DNA from: Akkermansiaceae bacterium
GTDB taxonomy: Bacteria > Verrucomicrobiota > Verrucomicrobiia > Verrucomicrobiales > Akkermansiaceae
Reading direction: 5' to 3'
Assembly (NCBI GenBank): GCA_905182405.1
Contig: CAJJBQ010000002.1
Location: 1,178,001-1,242,000, forward strand
Length of the DNA stretch: 64,000 nt
Under the pieces are notes generated by a model. That model saw only the letters and a program-made list of their open reading frames with translations, was not told where the DNA came from and did no database searches. Both the position numbers and the translations under genes were made by a program. Each line of letters opens with the position of its first letter. Positions within the stretch are counted from its first letter, which is position 1. This document shows, piece after piece, positions 7,850-17,223 of the stretch.

Positions 7850-10342
7850 ATGCTAAGACACTTCTCCATTATTCTAGCCCTCTGTCCCCTCCTCTCGGCA
7901 GCACCCAAGCCCATCCTCGAGCACCGCTTCGAAAAACTCTCCGCCTCCCTCGAGACCGCTCCCCACACTCAATTCTCCCCGAACGGCCTTACCCTTAAGA
8001 AGCCCACTTTCCTGCAGAGCAAAAAACCACCACATGCTCTGACCGCCGCTCTCAAAAAATCACAGGCCCTCACTCTTTCCGTCTGGCTCACGCCCGCCAA
8101 GCTCGCTCAATCCGGCCCCGCCCGTATCGTCACTATCTCAAAGAACTCCTCCAACCGAAACATCACCCTTGGCCAGGACGGTAACAAACTCAGCGTCCGA
8201 CTCCGCACCTCCGGTTCCAGCACCAACGGCCTCCCATCCCTCAATTCCAGACCCACCCTCAAACGCGTGCGCACGCACGTCGCTTTCACGCGCTCCCCCG
8301 ACGGCCGAGCCAACCTCTTCCTCAACGGCCAGTTCTCCGCCAGCGCTACCATCAAAGGCGATCTCAACAACTGGGACGACTCCTACCACCTCGCCTTCGG
8401 AAATGAATTCACCAAAGATCGCCCCTGGCTCGGCACCATCCACCACCTCGCTTTCTACGACCGCGCCCTTTCCAAAAACGACGTCCTAGCCCTCTTTAAA
8501 AAAGGCACCCAACCCGAACCCGAACCCGTCCTCTCCGAAACCGAAAAAACACGCCTCCGTAGCGAATCCCTTTTCGTCTCTCACATCGAACCTCTCTTCT
8601 CGCGCCATTGCCTCGAGTGCCACGACTCCGCCACCGTCGAGGGCGACTTCAACCTCTCCCAGAAACTCACCGCGTTCGCCGACCCCGACATCATCCGCTC
8701 CGGCCACGCCGACAAAAGCATAATCTGGAAGATGATTCGAAAAGACGAAATGCCCGAGGACCGCAACCCGCTTTCCGCTCAGGAAAAAGCCCACCTTAAA
8801 GAATGGATCGCTACTGGCGCAATCTGGCCCACCAGCGCCATCGACCCCGCCGCACACACCCTCCATACCAAGCCCCAGAAGTTCCCCCGCCGCCTCACCA
8901 TCCGCGAATACAACAACACCGTGATGGCCACCACCGGCATCAGCATAGGCAAGGAAGCGCACGAACTCTTCCCGCCCGACCTACGCGCCGATGGCTTCAG
9001 TAACACCGCCTACAACCTCGGCGTCGACCTCAAGCACATCGAAGCTCACGCCCGCCTCGCCGACGCCATCGTCAAAAAAATGAACATCGCCGAATTCGCC
9101 CGGCACTTTTCCAAAAACCGCAGCCTCACCCAAAAACCCCTCCGCACCCACCTCGCCGCTCTCGGAAAACACTTCTTCCGCGGCCCGCTCTCCGACGATG
9201 AAATCGACCTTTTCCAAGGCATCGCCACCACCGTCGGCTCCGGCGGCGGCGGCTTCGATCAAGCCATGGCCTACATCATCCGCGCTATGCTCCAGTCACC
9301 GCGCTTCCTCTATCGCATCGAGACCGACGGCCCACCCGACGCCTACCAACTCGCTTCCCGTCTCAGTTACCTCGTTATCGGAAGCGCCCCCGACAAACCA
9401 CTCATCGACGCCGCCGCAAATGGCTCCCTCTACAATCCCGGCGAAATCGAAAAGCACACCCACCGCCTCCTCGCCGACCCACGCACCCGCGCCCAAATGC
9501 TCCACTTCATCTCCGAGTGGCTCCACCTCGACCGACTCAACCACCTCAACCCGGGCAAAGAAAAATTCCCCGAGTGGGACTCCGCCCTCGCTGAAGACAT
9601 GCGCCAAGAAACCCTCGCCTTCGCTCAGCACATTCTCTGGGAGAAAAAGCGACCCCTCGCCGATCTCCTCGATGCCCAAATCACATTCCTCACCCCACGC
9701 CTAGCAAAGCACTACAACCTCACCCCGCCTCCAAACCTCAAAGAACACGAGCTCACCTCCTACGACCTCTCAAAAAATCCTGAGCGCGGCGGCCTCCTCA
9801 CCCAAGGCAGCCTCCTCACCATCGGCGGCGATGAAGCTTCCATGGTCACCCGTGGCCTCTTCGTCCTCGACCATATCCTCCGCGGGACCGTCAACGATCC
9901 GCCACCCACCGTCGACACCACCCCTGTCCCCAGCAAGCCCGGCCTCTCCCAACGCTCCATCGCCCTCGAGCGACTCTCCAACACCTCCTGTGCCGGCTGT
10001 CATTCTAAATTCGAACCCCTCTCCTTCGCCCTCGAGCGCTACGATGGAATCGGCCGCTACTCCCTCAAGGATAACCACCAAAACGACCTCCGCCAAGACG
10101 GAGAAATTCTTATCCCCGGCGCGCCCAAGTTGGAAAAATACCACACCGCCCCACAACTCATGACCCTCCTGGCCGAGAGCCCGCGCGTCTCCGAGAACAT
10201 CGCTTGGAAAATCGCTCAATTCGCTCTCGGCCGCCCTCTGGCCACCACCGACCGCCCTCACCTCCAATCCCTCACTAAGCCCAATCTCACCTACCAACAA
10301 CTCATCATTTCCCTCGCAACCTCCCCCCTGATCACGGAATAG
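7850..10342 (+). CDS. Secreted LamG / planctomycete cytochrome / DUF1587-DUF1592-DUF1588-DUF1585 protein
   Basis: An 830-residue exported protein. The start is taken at the ATG at 7850, 15 bases inside a longer GTG frame, because it gives a clean signal peptide (MLRHFSIILALCPLLSAAP). Order: a LamG/concanavalin-like domain (about 20-215), a planctomycete-type cytochrome c segment with CLECH (about 255), then the DUF1587, DUF1592, DUF1588 and DUF1585 blocks; a second CAGCH haem-binding motif falls near 715. These proteins are lineage-marked and paired with DUF1552 proteins; a redox role in breakdown of complex substrates is often suggested but unproven. The DUF1552 partner follows 178 bases downstream. 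Confidence 0.9.
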   Translation: MLRHFSIILALCPLLSAAPKPILEHRFEKLSASLETAPHTQFSPNGLTLKKPTFLQSKKPPHALTAALKKSQALTLSVWLTPAKLAQSGPARIVTISKNSSNRNITLGQDGNKLSVRLRTSGSSTNGLPSLNSRPTLKRVRTHVAFTRSPDGRANLFLNGQFSASATIKGDLNNWDDSYHLAFGNEFTKDRPWLGTIHHLAFYDRALSKNDVLALFKKGTQPEPEPVLSETEKTRLRSESLFVSHIEPLFSRHCLECHDSATVEGDFNLSQKLTAFADPDIIRSGHADKSIIWKMIRKDEMPEDRNPLSAQEKAHLKEWIATGAIWPTSAIDPAAHTLHTKPQKFPRRLTIREYNNTVMATTGISIGKEAHELFPPDLRADGFSNTAYNLGVDLKHIEAHARLADAIVKKMNIAEFARHFSKNRSLTQKPLRTHLAALGKHFFRGPLSDDEIDLFQGIATTVGSGGGGFDQAMAYIIRAMLQSPRFLYRIETDGPPDAYQLASRLSYLVIGSAPDKPLIDAAANGSLYNPGEIEKHTHRLLADPRTRAQMLHFISEWLHLDRLNHLNPGKEKFPEWDSALAEDMRQETLAFAQHILWEKKRPLADLLDAQITFLTPRLAKHYNLTPPPNLKEHELTSYDLSKNPERGGLLTQGSLLTIGGDEASMVTRGLFVLDHILRGTVNDPPPTVDTTPVPSKPGLSQRSIALERLSNTSCAGCHSKFEPLSFALERYDGIGRYSLKDNHQNDLRQDGEILIPGAPKLEKYHTAPQLMTLLAESPRVSENIAWKIAQFALGRPLATTDRPHLQSLTKPNLTYQQLIISLATSPLITE

Positions 10343-10520
10343 CGGACCCAGAAAAACTCTAAACCCAAGTCCACCAACCAAGATTAGCGTTCTTCTCTCC
10401 CCGACAACAACTTGTCCGCCCTAGCCTCGCCAAAAGAGGAAGCCTTCAATCTTGAACGCTCGACGTTAAAGTTGAACGTTCATCCACCCCTCTCAACCAC
10501 GATCTCAAATTTCAAATCTC

Positions 10521-11912
10521 ATGAACCGCCGAACCCTCCTCCGTTCTCTTGCCGGCACCACTGTCGGCCTTCCTTTTCTCGAAGAAATGGCTTTCGGAAA
10601 ATCCGTAAAGTCGCCCGAAATCCCGATCCGCGCCTTCAACCTCTTCTTCGGCCTCGGTATCCCCTCTCCCCTCCAAACCGAGGGCTTCGCTGGCCCCATG
10701 GCTCCCCTCAAGCCCCTCGCCGACAAGCTCCTCATCATGCGCGGCATCGACCACGTCCGAGCCGATGAAAACGGCATCAACGCCCACTTCGATGGCGCCT
10801 CCGCGGCCTTCACCGCCACCAAGCCCGATGGCGAAGCCAAATCCGGTGGCGCCTCAATCGACCAAGTCCTCCGCCACGCCCACTACCCCGACGGCCAACC
10901 CGCTGGCACAGTTCCCACCCTCGTAGCCGGCACCTTTTTCCGACGCAGCCGCATCTCCCGCTACGTCCATTCATACAACCCCGACGGCACTGTCGCCGCC
11001 ACCATGCAGGAGCGTCCCCTCGACCTCTTCGCCCGCGTCTTTGGCCGCATCAAAGGCATCGACACCGCCGACGCCCGGCTCCAAAAAAGCGTCCTCGATT
11101 CCGTTCTCGAACAATACAAACATCTCTCTGGAAAGCGCTCCCCCCTCGGCAAAATCTCCAAGGGGCGCTTCAAAGATCACCTCGATCGCATCCGCGAATA
11201 CGAGCAACGCGCCTTCCAATTCGAGATCGATAAAAACGCCCCCGCCAAACCAGCGCCCTCCGAACTTCCCCATGGCGGGAAAGCCGACCCCGGCGGGCAA
11301 GGAATCGACATCACCGTCGAAGAACTCACCCGCGAATGGCGGCTCATGGCCGAACTCTACGCCCTCTCCATCCAGACCGACCGCGCCCGCTTCGGCTCCC
11401 TCACCTTCCTCGCCGCCGGCGAGCGCATCCGTCTCAAAGGAGACTACCACTTCGAAGGCAAAAAAATCTACCACTTCGATGACGCAGCCCAGCTCAACGC
11501 CTCCGGCGACAAGGGCTGCTCCCACGAATGGTGGCACAAATTCCGCGAGAACCAAAAGAACGAGCAACTCCGCGCCCACGCCCATTTTAAAATGCGCGAA
11601 CTCGCCCATTTCCTTACCCTCCTGGATGCCGATGACACCCGCGAATCCAACGGAAAGACCCTCCTCGACAACCTCCTCCTCACCATCTCCACCGAGTCCG
11701 GCGACGGCCGTCATAATGACACCAAGCGGGAACTCTCCGGCGTCTTTCACGCCACCACCTCAAATGGCGGCCGATTCAAAACTGGCCAAATCCTCGACGT
11801 CAACACGGAAGGCCTCGACCTCTACAATACCCTCATCCAAACCACCGGCACCAAAGCCAAACTAGGCCCCAAAGCCCGCCCCGCCAAAATCGTCGATAAG
11901 ATCATCGCTTGA
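10521..11912 (+). CDS. DUF1552 domain protein, Tat-exported
   Basis: A 463-residue DUF1552 protein. The N-terminus MNRRTLLRSLAGTTVGLPFLE is the usual Tat-like signal of this family, followed by an alkaline-phosphatase-like fold region ending with DNLLLTISTESGDGRHND (about 380-400). The partner gene just upstream encodes the cytochrome/DUF1592 protein, the standard arrangement in Planctomycetes and Verrucomicrobia. Function is unknown; export and pairing with a cytochrome-containing protein suggest a periplasmic complex. The 178-base spacer carries text shared with other intergenic regions of this window, including TTCAAATCTCATG at the start codon. Confidence 0.9.
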   Translation: MNRRTLLRSLAGTTVGLPFLEEMAFGKSVKSPEIPIRAFNLFFGLGIPSPLQTEGFAGPMAPLKPLADKLLIMRGIDHVRADENGINAHFDGASAAFTATKPDGEAKSGGASIDQVLRHAHYPDGQPAGTVPTLVAGTFFRRSRISRYVHSYNPDGTVAATMQERPLDLFARVFGRIKGIDTADARLQKSVLDSVLEQYKHLSGKRSPLGKISKGRFKDHLDRIREYEQRAFQFEIDKNAPAKPAPSELPHGGKADPGGQGIDITVEELTREWRLMAELYALSIQTDRARFGSLTFLAAGERIRLKGDYHFEGKKIYHFDDAAQLNASGDKGCSHEWWHKFRENQKNEQLRAHAHFKMRELAHFLTLLDADDTRESNGKTLLDNLLLTISTESGDGRHNDTKRELSGVFHATTSNGGRFKTGQILDVNTEGLDLYNTLIQTTGTKAKLGPKARPAKIVDKIIA

Positions 11913-12125
11913 AATGAATCATGTAATCTGGATTACCACGTGCTGCTCAACTTTTCTTCTATGGCGTCTTCAAACAGCTAAGGAATAACGAAGTGAGACG
12001 TTTCCCTGTCTGATCTTATGTTGTTATCGTTAAGCTTTTTTCGCGGGTTCACGAGACGGGACAAGCGCAGCGAATCCGGGAGTGAAATCTCGCAAATCCG
12101 CGAAGGTAACACCGGGGAAATCTAT

Positions 12126-13074
12126 TCATGAGACTTTAAGTTGGTCAAGGAGGTCGCTGGGCGTTTAATCGCCTCGGATATTTCTCGGTCGGTTGTTGGT
12201 CTTATCTTCGACCTCTTGAAGTCGCTCCAGTGTGATTCTGCTGAAGTCAGATCCTTTCGGAAAATATTGCCGCACCAGTCCGCTGTAGTTTTCCAGGCCA
12301 CCCATCTCCCATCAGTTCTAGGATTCGCAGAAGTAACTCTTGTTCCCCAACAGATCATTAAAAAACCGGATTTCGCAAACTCAAGGTCGGTATCGCAAGT
12401 AATCGTTTTCACATTAAAATCTTTCAAAATTACGATACTCACTATTGCAATCTCTCCGCTTTTTTTCTGTCAAGTTTGTAGAGATTTCCCACCCGGCTTT
12501 TACCTTCGTAAAGAACCGCTCCCTTCAGCATCTTGAATCAGGTCCAATTCCCAGTCTTCGTAACGGCTACGCACGGAAACTTCTGATGAACGTTTTTTAA
12601 TATCCACTCGGTTTCTCATTTTCTCTCTACGCCCCTCCTTGTTTTGCCAGAGATAACGGCGGGCTATATTGATGCGTAGTGACCTCCATAAATTCCCACC
12701 ACCTTTCCTGTCTACCGAGACATATCCGTAAATCGACTCGTGGCTCACGCTCATGCCGAGCAAGACCAATCTCCTGCTAATCTGATCAGGGCTGTGCTTG
12801 ACCAGCAAACCAGAACCCACTTGATTTCCCACTTCTCCCGCAATGACTTTCTTACGGACGTTTTTCTGTTTTTTCCTCGTTCCAGCGAGACCCTCAGCTC
12901 ATCTATATCAACAGTCTTTTTCCGCCTATTTCGCTTCAGCTTCATACTCACAGTGGATTAACCGAAGCCAATTGCCCTTCCAATTTCAGCCTAGTTAAAA
13001 TCGGATTGGTTCATGTTGCAAATCGACTTACGGCCCTCTGCACAGCGGCGGTGGTATTTTTAATCCATAGTCAT
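12126..13074 (-). mobile_element. Decayed IS30-family insertion sequence (transposase pseudogene)
   Basis: The minus strand holds an almost full-length IS30 transposase reading frame, broken by several stops and frameshifts. From 13074: MTMD, stop, then QSDFN-stop-AEIGRAIGFG-stop-STVSMKLKRNR (the N-terminal HTH). A shifted frame gives HSPDQISRRL, SVSHESIYGYV and YEDWELDLI, which carries the first catalytic Asp. Later shifts give VKTITCDTDLEFAKSG (second Asp region) and GLVRQYFPKGSDFS with NNRPR (third catalytic region), ending at TGA 12126-12128. Two N-terminal stops are one C-to-T change from Gln, matching the family's SQxEI pattern. Terminal inverted repeats were not identified. Confidence 0.85.
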
Positions 13075-13261
13075 TTTTTCGTAAAACTAGACTAGAAAAT
13101 CGCCGCAGCTGTATCCTTTGATTTATTCGTTAGAATTTTAAAACCGCCAAAAATAAATTCCAACTAAGAAGAAAAATGCACACCAAATCACATCAAAAAG
13201 GCCAAGCTCAAAATCACCAATCATTCGAATCAGCTGTTTCGCAGCGAGAATATTCCTTCAA

Positions 13262-14296
13262 TCATTTAGAATTCATCAATTCCAACCTCTCCTCACTCGG
13301 ATAGAGATTTGCCTCAAAACGATTCATGACAAACGCGTAACTCATCCCCGTTTCCGGATCCGCAAAACCATAGCTCCCCCCAGCCCCGGGATGGCCAAAC
13401 CCCTTCTTTTCTGGCCCTTGTCCCAACATCATTCCAAACGCGATCTCATTCTCAATTCTCTGAATCAAATCCATCCCATTAATCCGTGCTTCCATCAGCT
13501 CCCCCAAAAAATCCTGCCGCAGTACCCAGTCGTAAAACTTCGCCAACCCGCAAGCCGAACCCACCCCACCCATCGCCGAAAAACCCGCAAGCCAAGACCG
13601 CGGCAGATTCATCTCGCTCACTCCCGCAAGATCACTCGGCGACCCAAAGGCCTTCCGCGTCAGAGACCCTTTCGTCAAAAGTGCCTCATAAAAAGCTTCC
13701 GGCTTCCCACTCTTGCCCACCCGTGCCGGAACCAATTCGGCCACCCGGTGATGCTCGCTCTCCGGAAGCCCGATCCAAAAATCGATTTCGTTTGGCGTTG
13801 CGATCTCCTCGCTAAAAAACTCTCCCAGTGATCTTCCGTCGATCCGACGCACCACTTCATCGGCCAAAAACCCAATCGTTCTCGGATGATACCCATGCTC
13901 TCCAACCTTCCACTTCGGCTCCTGTTTTTCCAACGCAGCGATAACCGCTTCCCGATCCCAGATTGACACCTTGTCATCGAGCGCCGCTAAGCCTCCTTGA
14001 TGCGAAAACAGTTCACCAAAAGTAATCTCTCCCACTTTTAACTCAGGCCAAACCCGCTCCACCAAAGTCTCCGAATCCATCCCTACTCGATGCAGGGCCA
14101 TCAGTAAAGTCACCGCCATCGGCCCCTTCGTTGCCGACCACACCGGCGCAAGCGTCTTGGCATCCCAAGGAATCGCTTCCGCTCGATCACGCCATCCACC
14201 ATGGAGTGAGACAACTTCTTTTCCGTCCTTCCAAGCAACAAATGAAGCCCCTAGTTCCTCTCCCTCAAGGAGCGTTTGAAAACGTTGTTCGATCAC
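13262..14296 (-). CDS. Serine hydrolase, beta-lactamase/class C esterase fold
   Basis: A 344-residue serine beta-lactamase-fold hydrolase. The nucleophile motif S-x-x-K is SATK near residue 65. GYHPRTIGFLADEVVRR (about 148-164) corresponds to the YxN/YHx motif of the family VIII esterase group. A C-terminal GHPGAGGSYGFAD box (about 305) takes the KTG place. There is no signal peptide, so it is probably cytoplasmic; substrates of such proteins are esters or peptides rather than antibiotics. The start is taken as GTG 14296, which overlaps the helicase stop in a GTGA junction, showing translational coupling to the AddA-like gene; a longer ATG frame from 14371 is less likely. Confidence 0.8.
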   Translation of the reverse strand: MIEQRFQTLLEGEELGASFVAWKDGKEVVSLHGGWRDRAEAIPWDAKTLAPVWSATKGPMAVTLLMALHRVGMDSETLVERVWPELKVGEITFGELFSHQGGLAALDDKVSIWDREAVIAALEKQEPKWKVGEHGYHPRTIGFLADEVVRRIDGRSLGEFFSEEIATPNEIDFWIGLPESEHHRVAELVPARVGKSGKPEAFYEALLTKGSLTRKAFGSPSDLAGVSEMNLPRSWLAGFSAMGGVGSACGLAKFYDWVLRQDFLGELMEARINGMDLIQRIENEIAFGMMLGQGPEKKGFGHPGAGGSYGFADPETGMSYAFVMNRFEANLYPSEERLELMNSK

Positions 14297-17223
14297 AGTA
14301 AAAACTCCCCCTGCTCCATCCGCCCCTTCATACTCACTACTTCCTTCAGCTTTGTCGACACCATCACGCACTCGACCTCCCGATCAAAGATCTCCTTCAT
14401 CGCATCGGCATAGGACTGCATCTGCCCTGAGTAGCGCATAAGCAATTCGTCAGCACTGCGAACCGCGTCCGTTTTAAAATCAATCACCGTGACCAAGTCC
14501 TTCGTTACCAAAAGTCGATCAATCACTCCCGTCATCCACTTACCATCAAAGATAACCTCGATCGCTTGCTCCCGATAAACCTGCATTCCCTTCTGTCGCT
14601 CAAAAAGCCGATGAACCTCGGTCACCTTCAGCACATCTTCCACCAATTTTCCGGCCGCACTCAGAGGAAGACGCGGAATCTCCTTCGTCTCCAGCCAAGC
14701 AATCTCCTCGAACATCAAGTGAACCTCTTCACCCATTTTCGCCCCGCCCGTCAGGACCGATTTCTTATTACTTGATGGCGTCGCCCTCGGACGTAATTCC
14801 ACCTTCCGAGCCAGCTTCATTTCCACAACAGGCTCCACTTGCTCTCGCGAAGGCAAAACTTTTGTCCAAGCAGGATCACCACTCACAAATTCATCTCCCC
14901 CAATCGCGCGACGAATCAACTGCGGCAACGAGCGCCAGTCTTCTTCGGCATCCCTCGATTTTGGTAGCTCTGGCAAAAAAACATAAAGCCCCCGTTTCGC
15001 CCGAGTCAATGCAACATATAGGACACAAAGAGCCTCATAGCGCTGATCTTCGCTCCAACGTTCTTCCGCTTCCTTCAATTCAGTTACTAAATTCCGAACC
15101 CAATCCGCAGGCGGTTGCAAAACCCAGCCCGCACCACGCGCCACTTTAAAATCACCCAAGTTTGGAATTTGCTTATCCGAAAGCTCTGGAAGAAAAACGA
15201 GATCAAACCCCAGCCCCTTCGACTTATGAATCGTCATCACCTGCACCGCGGCCGCACCGGGCGCTTGCGGAACTTCCAGCTCATTGATCCAATCACGCGC
15301 CGCCCGCGCATTGCCATCGCCACCTGCATCGAACTCCGACAACGCCCCCGCGATATCCTTGACCCGACGCTGCGCAAAAGACGAAAGGCCCTCCCAATAA
15401 TCCCGCAAAAGATCCTCAATCATCGCGCCATAGCCACCCGATTGCGCTAACTCTAACAGACCCTCCCAACGCGCCTGCCACACCGAGCCCCATCGCTCGT
15501 TCAGGATCTTTTCAAAAGGTGACATCGCCACCACGCCCTCCGCGATCTGGTCACTCGGATCGGCCAGCCAGGAAAAGAGCGACATCAGCGCCACGCCCAC
15601 CGGATGATCCTGCGTCGACTGACGCTGACCCTCCTCAATAACATTGAAACCACGTTCCCTCAGGAAGTCGGAAAATTTCCGGACATGATCCTTCGTCCTT
15701 ACCAGCACCCCGCAGCTCAACTGCTTTTCACCCACTCCAAGCTCCGTCAGTTTTTCGCAGAGACGCTCACAAGCATCAGCGGAAGCAACCACCTCCACCT
15801 GGGACTCGCCCAGCAAATCTGGCCAAGCCGATTCATGATCCTCCCACTCCCAACGATTTTCGATGGCTTGACCAAAAAGATCCGCGATACTTCCAAGATC
15901 GCCACAAACTCGATTCACCAAATCCAACACCGCCGGACACGAGCGATACGACTTCGGCATCGTGCAGACCTTCATCCCATCGCCGTAGCGCTTCTCCACC
16001 TGATCAAATAAGCGCACGTCTCCGCCGCGCCATCCGTAGATCGCCTGCTTGCGGTCACCGACCACAAAAAGGCTCCCCTCACCCTCACCCGCCGCCTCAT
16101 CAAGCAGCGGCTCCAGCGCCTCCCATTCCGATCGACTGGTATCCTGAAACTCATCGAGAAACCAGTGATCATAGCGCGCATCCAACCGGTAATCCACCAG
16201 CTCACGCTGAAGGCGCGCATCCTCGCTGCGCGTCCATCCACCAAGTAACTTCTTTACGTCATCAAAGGTCAGCAACCCACGCTTCCGCAAGCGGCTCTCC
16301 ACCTCTTTATCCACTCGCTCCACTAGCTGCCCGACCGCTTCGGTCCGTGCGCAGGAAGCCGCCAATTCACAACGCGCCAGCAGATTAAAGAGAGTCCGGC
16401 ATTTCTGTGAGCGCAGCACATCGAATGCTAACATCTTCCGCCCGTCCTTCACCTCGATCGGCTTCTCTCCGGGAATTTCGTCCAAGAGGCGCGGGTAAAG
16501 AGTATTCACCTTCCCCAAAGAACCACTCCCAATCGTGTGCGCTTCAATTGCGTCCCACACCACCTTCAGCGTCTTCGAATCTTCTCCAATCCGCAGCGCC
16601 GCCACCGCGCCATGCTTCTGCTCTTCCCAAAGCTTCACGTCGGGAAGTTCGGTAAAACACCGGCCGAAACCGGATCCACTTCCTTCCTTCCAATACCCGT
16701 GCCACACACCAACAAAGTCCTGCATTTTATTGAGAACTCCAAAGCCCTCAGAGCCCATCGTAGCACGACGGAAGGCATGAAAAAACTCCTCACCATATTC
16801 TCCGTCAAGCACCTCACTCAGCACACCGGTAAGAATCTCCTGCATGGCCGTTTCCAGCGGAGCGCCTTGCAGCAACTCGAAGTTTCCGCCACTGATTCCC
16901 AACTCGTATTGAAAGCCCCGCACGATCCGCGAGAAGAACCCATCCATCGTGCCAAATTGCAAACGTGGAAGCGCCTTCACAAAGCGTTCCAAAGCAGCCG
17001 TTGCTTCAGGATCATCCGCGAGCTTTTGCAGAATCGAATCAGAGAACTCCCCTGCCGCTTTCCGGGTGAAAGTCAGCGCCACGATTCGTTCGGGATCGGC
17101 TTCCAGCTCTCGAATCATCCCAACAACACGATTTCCCAGCTGGTAGGTTTTGCCTGAACCAGCCGACGCAAGAATCATGAGATTCTTATCCAGGATGTGT
17201 TTCTCCACTTCTGACTTATTCAT
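14293..17223 (-). CDS. AddA-like UvrD-family helicase/nuclease (double-strand break repair)
   Basis: A 976-residue SF1 helicase with a C-terminal nuclease. Walker A is ASAGSGKT (19-26) and motif Ia is ALTFTRKAAGEF. Motif II is FLDEFQDTS and motif III is VVGDRKQAIYGWRGGD. Motifs V and VI are MTIHKSKGLGFD and YVALTRAKRGLYV. The C-terminal RecB-type nuclease shows GVIDRLL and VIDFKTDAV. This is the AddA/RecB class that resects double-strand breaks with an AddB partner, encoded just upstream. The ATG at 17223 is chosen over a longer frame because AGGAGGGG sits four bases before it. It overlaps the AddB-like stop by eight bases. Confidence 0.88.
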   Translation of the reverse strand: MNKSEVEKHILDKNLMILASAGSGKTYQLGNRVVGMIRELEADPERIVALTFTRKAAGEFSDSILQKLADDPEATAALERFVKALPRLQFGTMDGFFSRIVRGFQYELGISGGNFELLQGAPLETAMQEILTGVLSEVLDGEYGEEFFHAFRRATMGSEGFGVLNKMQDFVGVWHGYWKEGSGSGFGRCFTELPDVKLWEEQKHGAVAALRIGEDSKTLKVVWDAIEAHTIGSGSLGKVNTLYPRLLDEIPGEKPIEVKDGRKMLAFDVLRSQKCRTLFNLLARCELAASCARTEAVGQLVERVDKEVESRLRKRGLLTFDDVKKLLGGWTRSEDARLQRELVDYRLDARYDHWFLDEFQDTSRSEWEALEPLLDEAAGEGEGSLFVVGDRKQAIYGWRGGDVRLFDQVEKRYGDGMKVCTMPKSYRSCPAVLDLVNRVCGDLGSIADLFGQAIENRWEWEDHESAWPDLLGESQVEVVASADACERLCEKLTELGVGEKQLSCGVLVRTKDHVRKFSDFLRERGFNVIEEGQRQSTQDHPVGVALMSLFSWLADPSDQIAEGVVAMSPFEKILNERWGSVWQARWEGLLELAQSGGYGAMIEDLLRDYWEGLSSFAQRRVKDIAGALSEFDAGGDGNARAARDWINELEVPQAPGAAAVQVMTIHKSKGLGFDLVFLPELSDKQIPNLGDFKVARGAGWVLQPPADWVRNLVTELKEAEERWSEDQRYEALCVLYVALTRAKRGLYVFLPELPKSRDAEEDWRSLPQLIRRAIGGDEFVSGDPAWTKVLPSREQVEPVVEMKLARKVELRPRATPSSNKKSVLTGGAKMGEEVHLMFEEIAWLETKEIPRLPLSAAGKLVEDVLKVTEVHRLFERQKGMQVYREQAIEVIFDGKWMTGVIDRLLVTKDLVTVIDFKTDAVRSADELLMRYSGQMQSYADAMKEIFDREVECVMVSTKLKEVVSMKGRMEQGEFLL

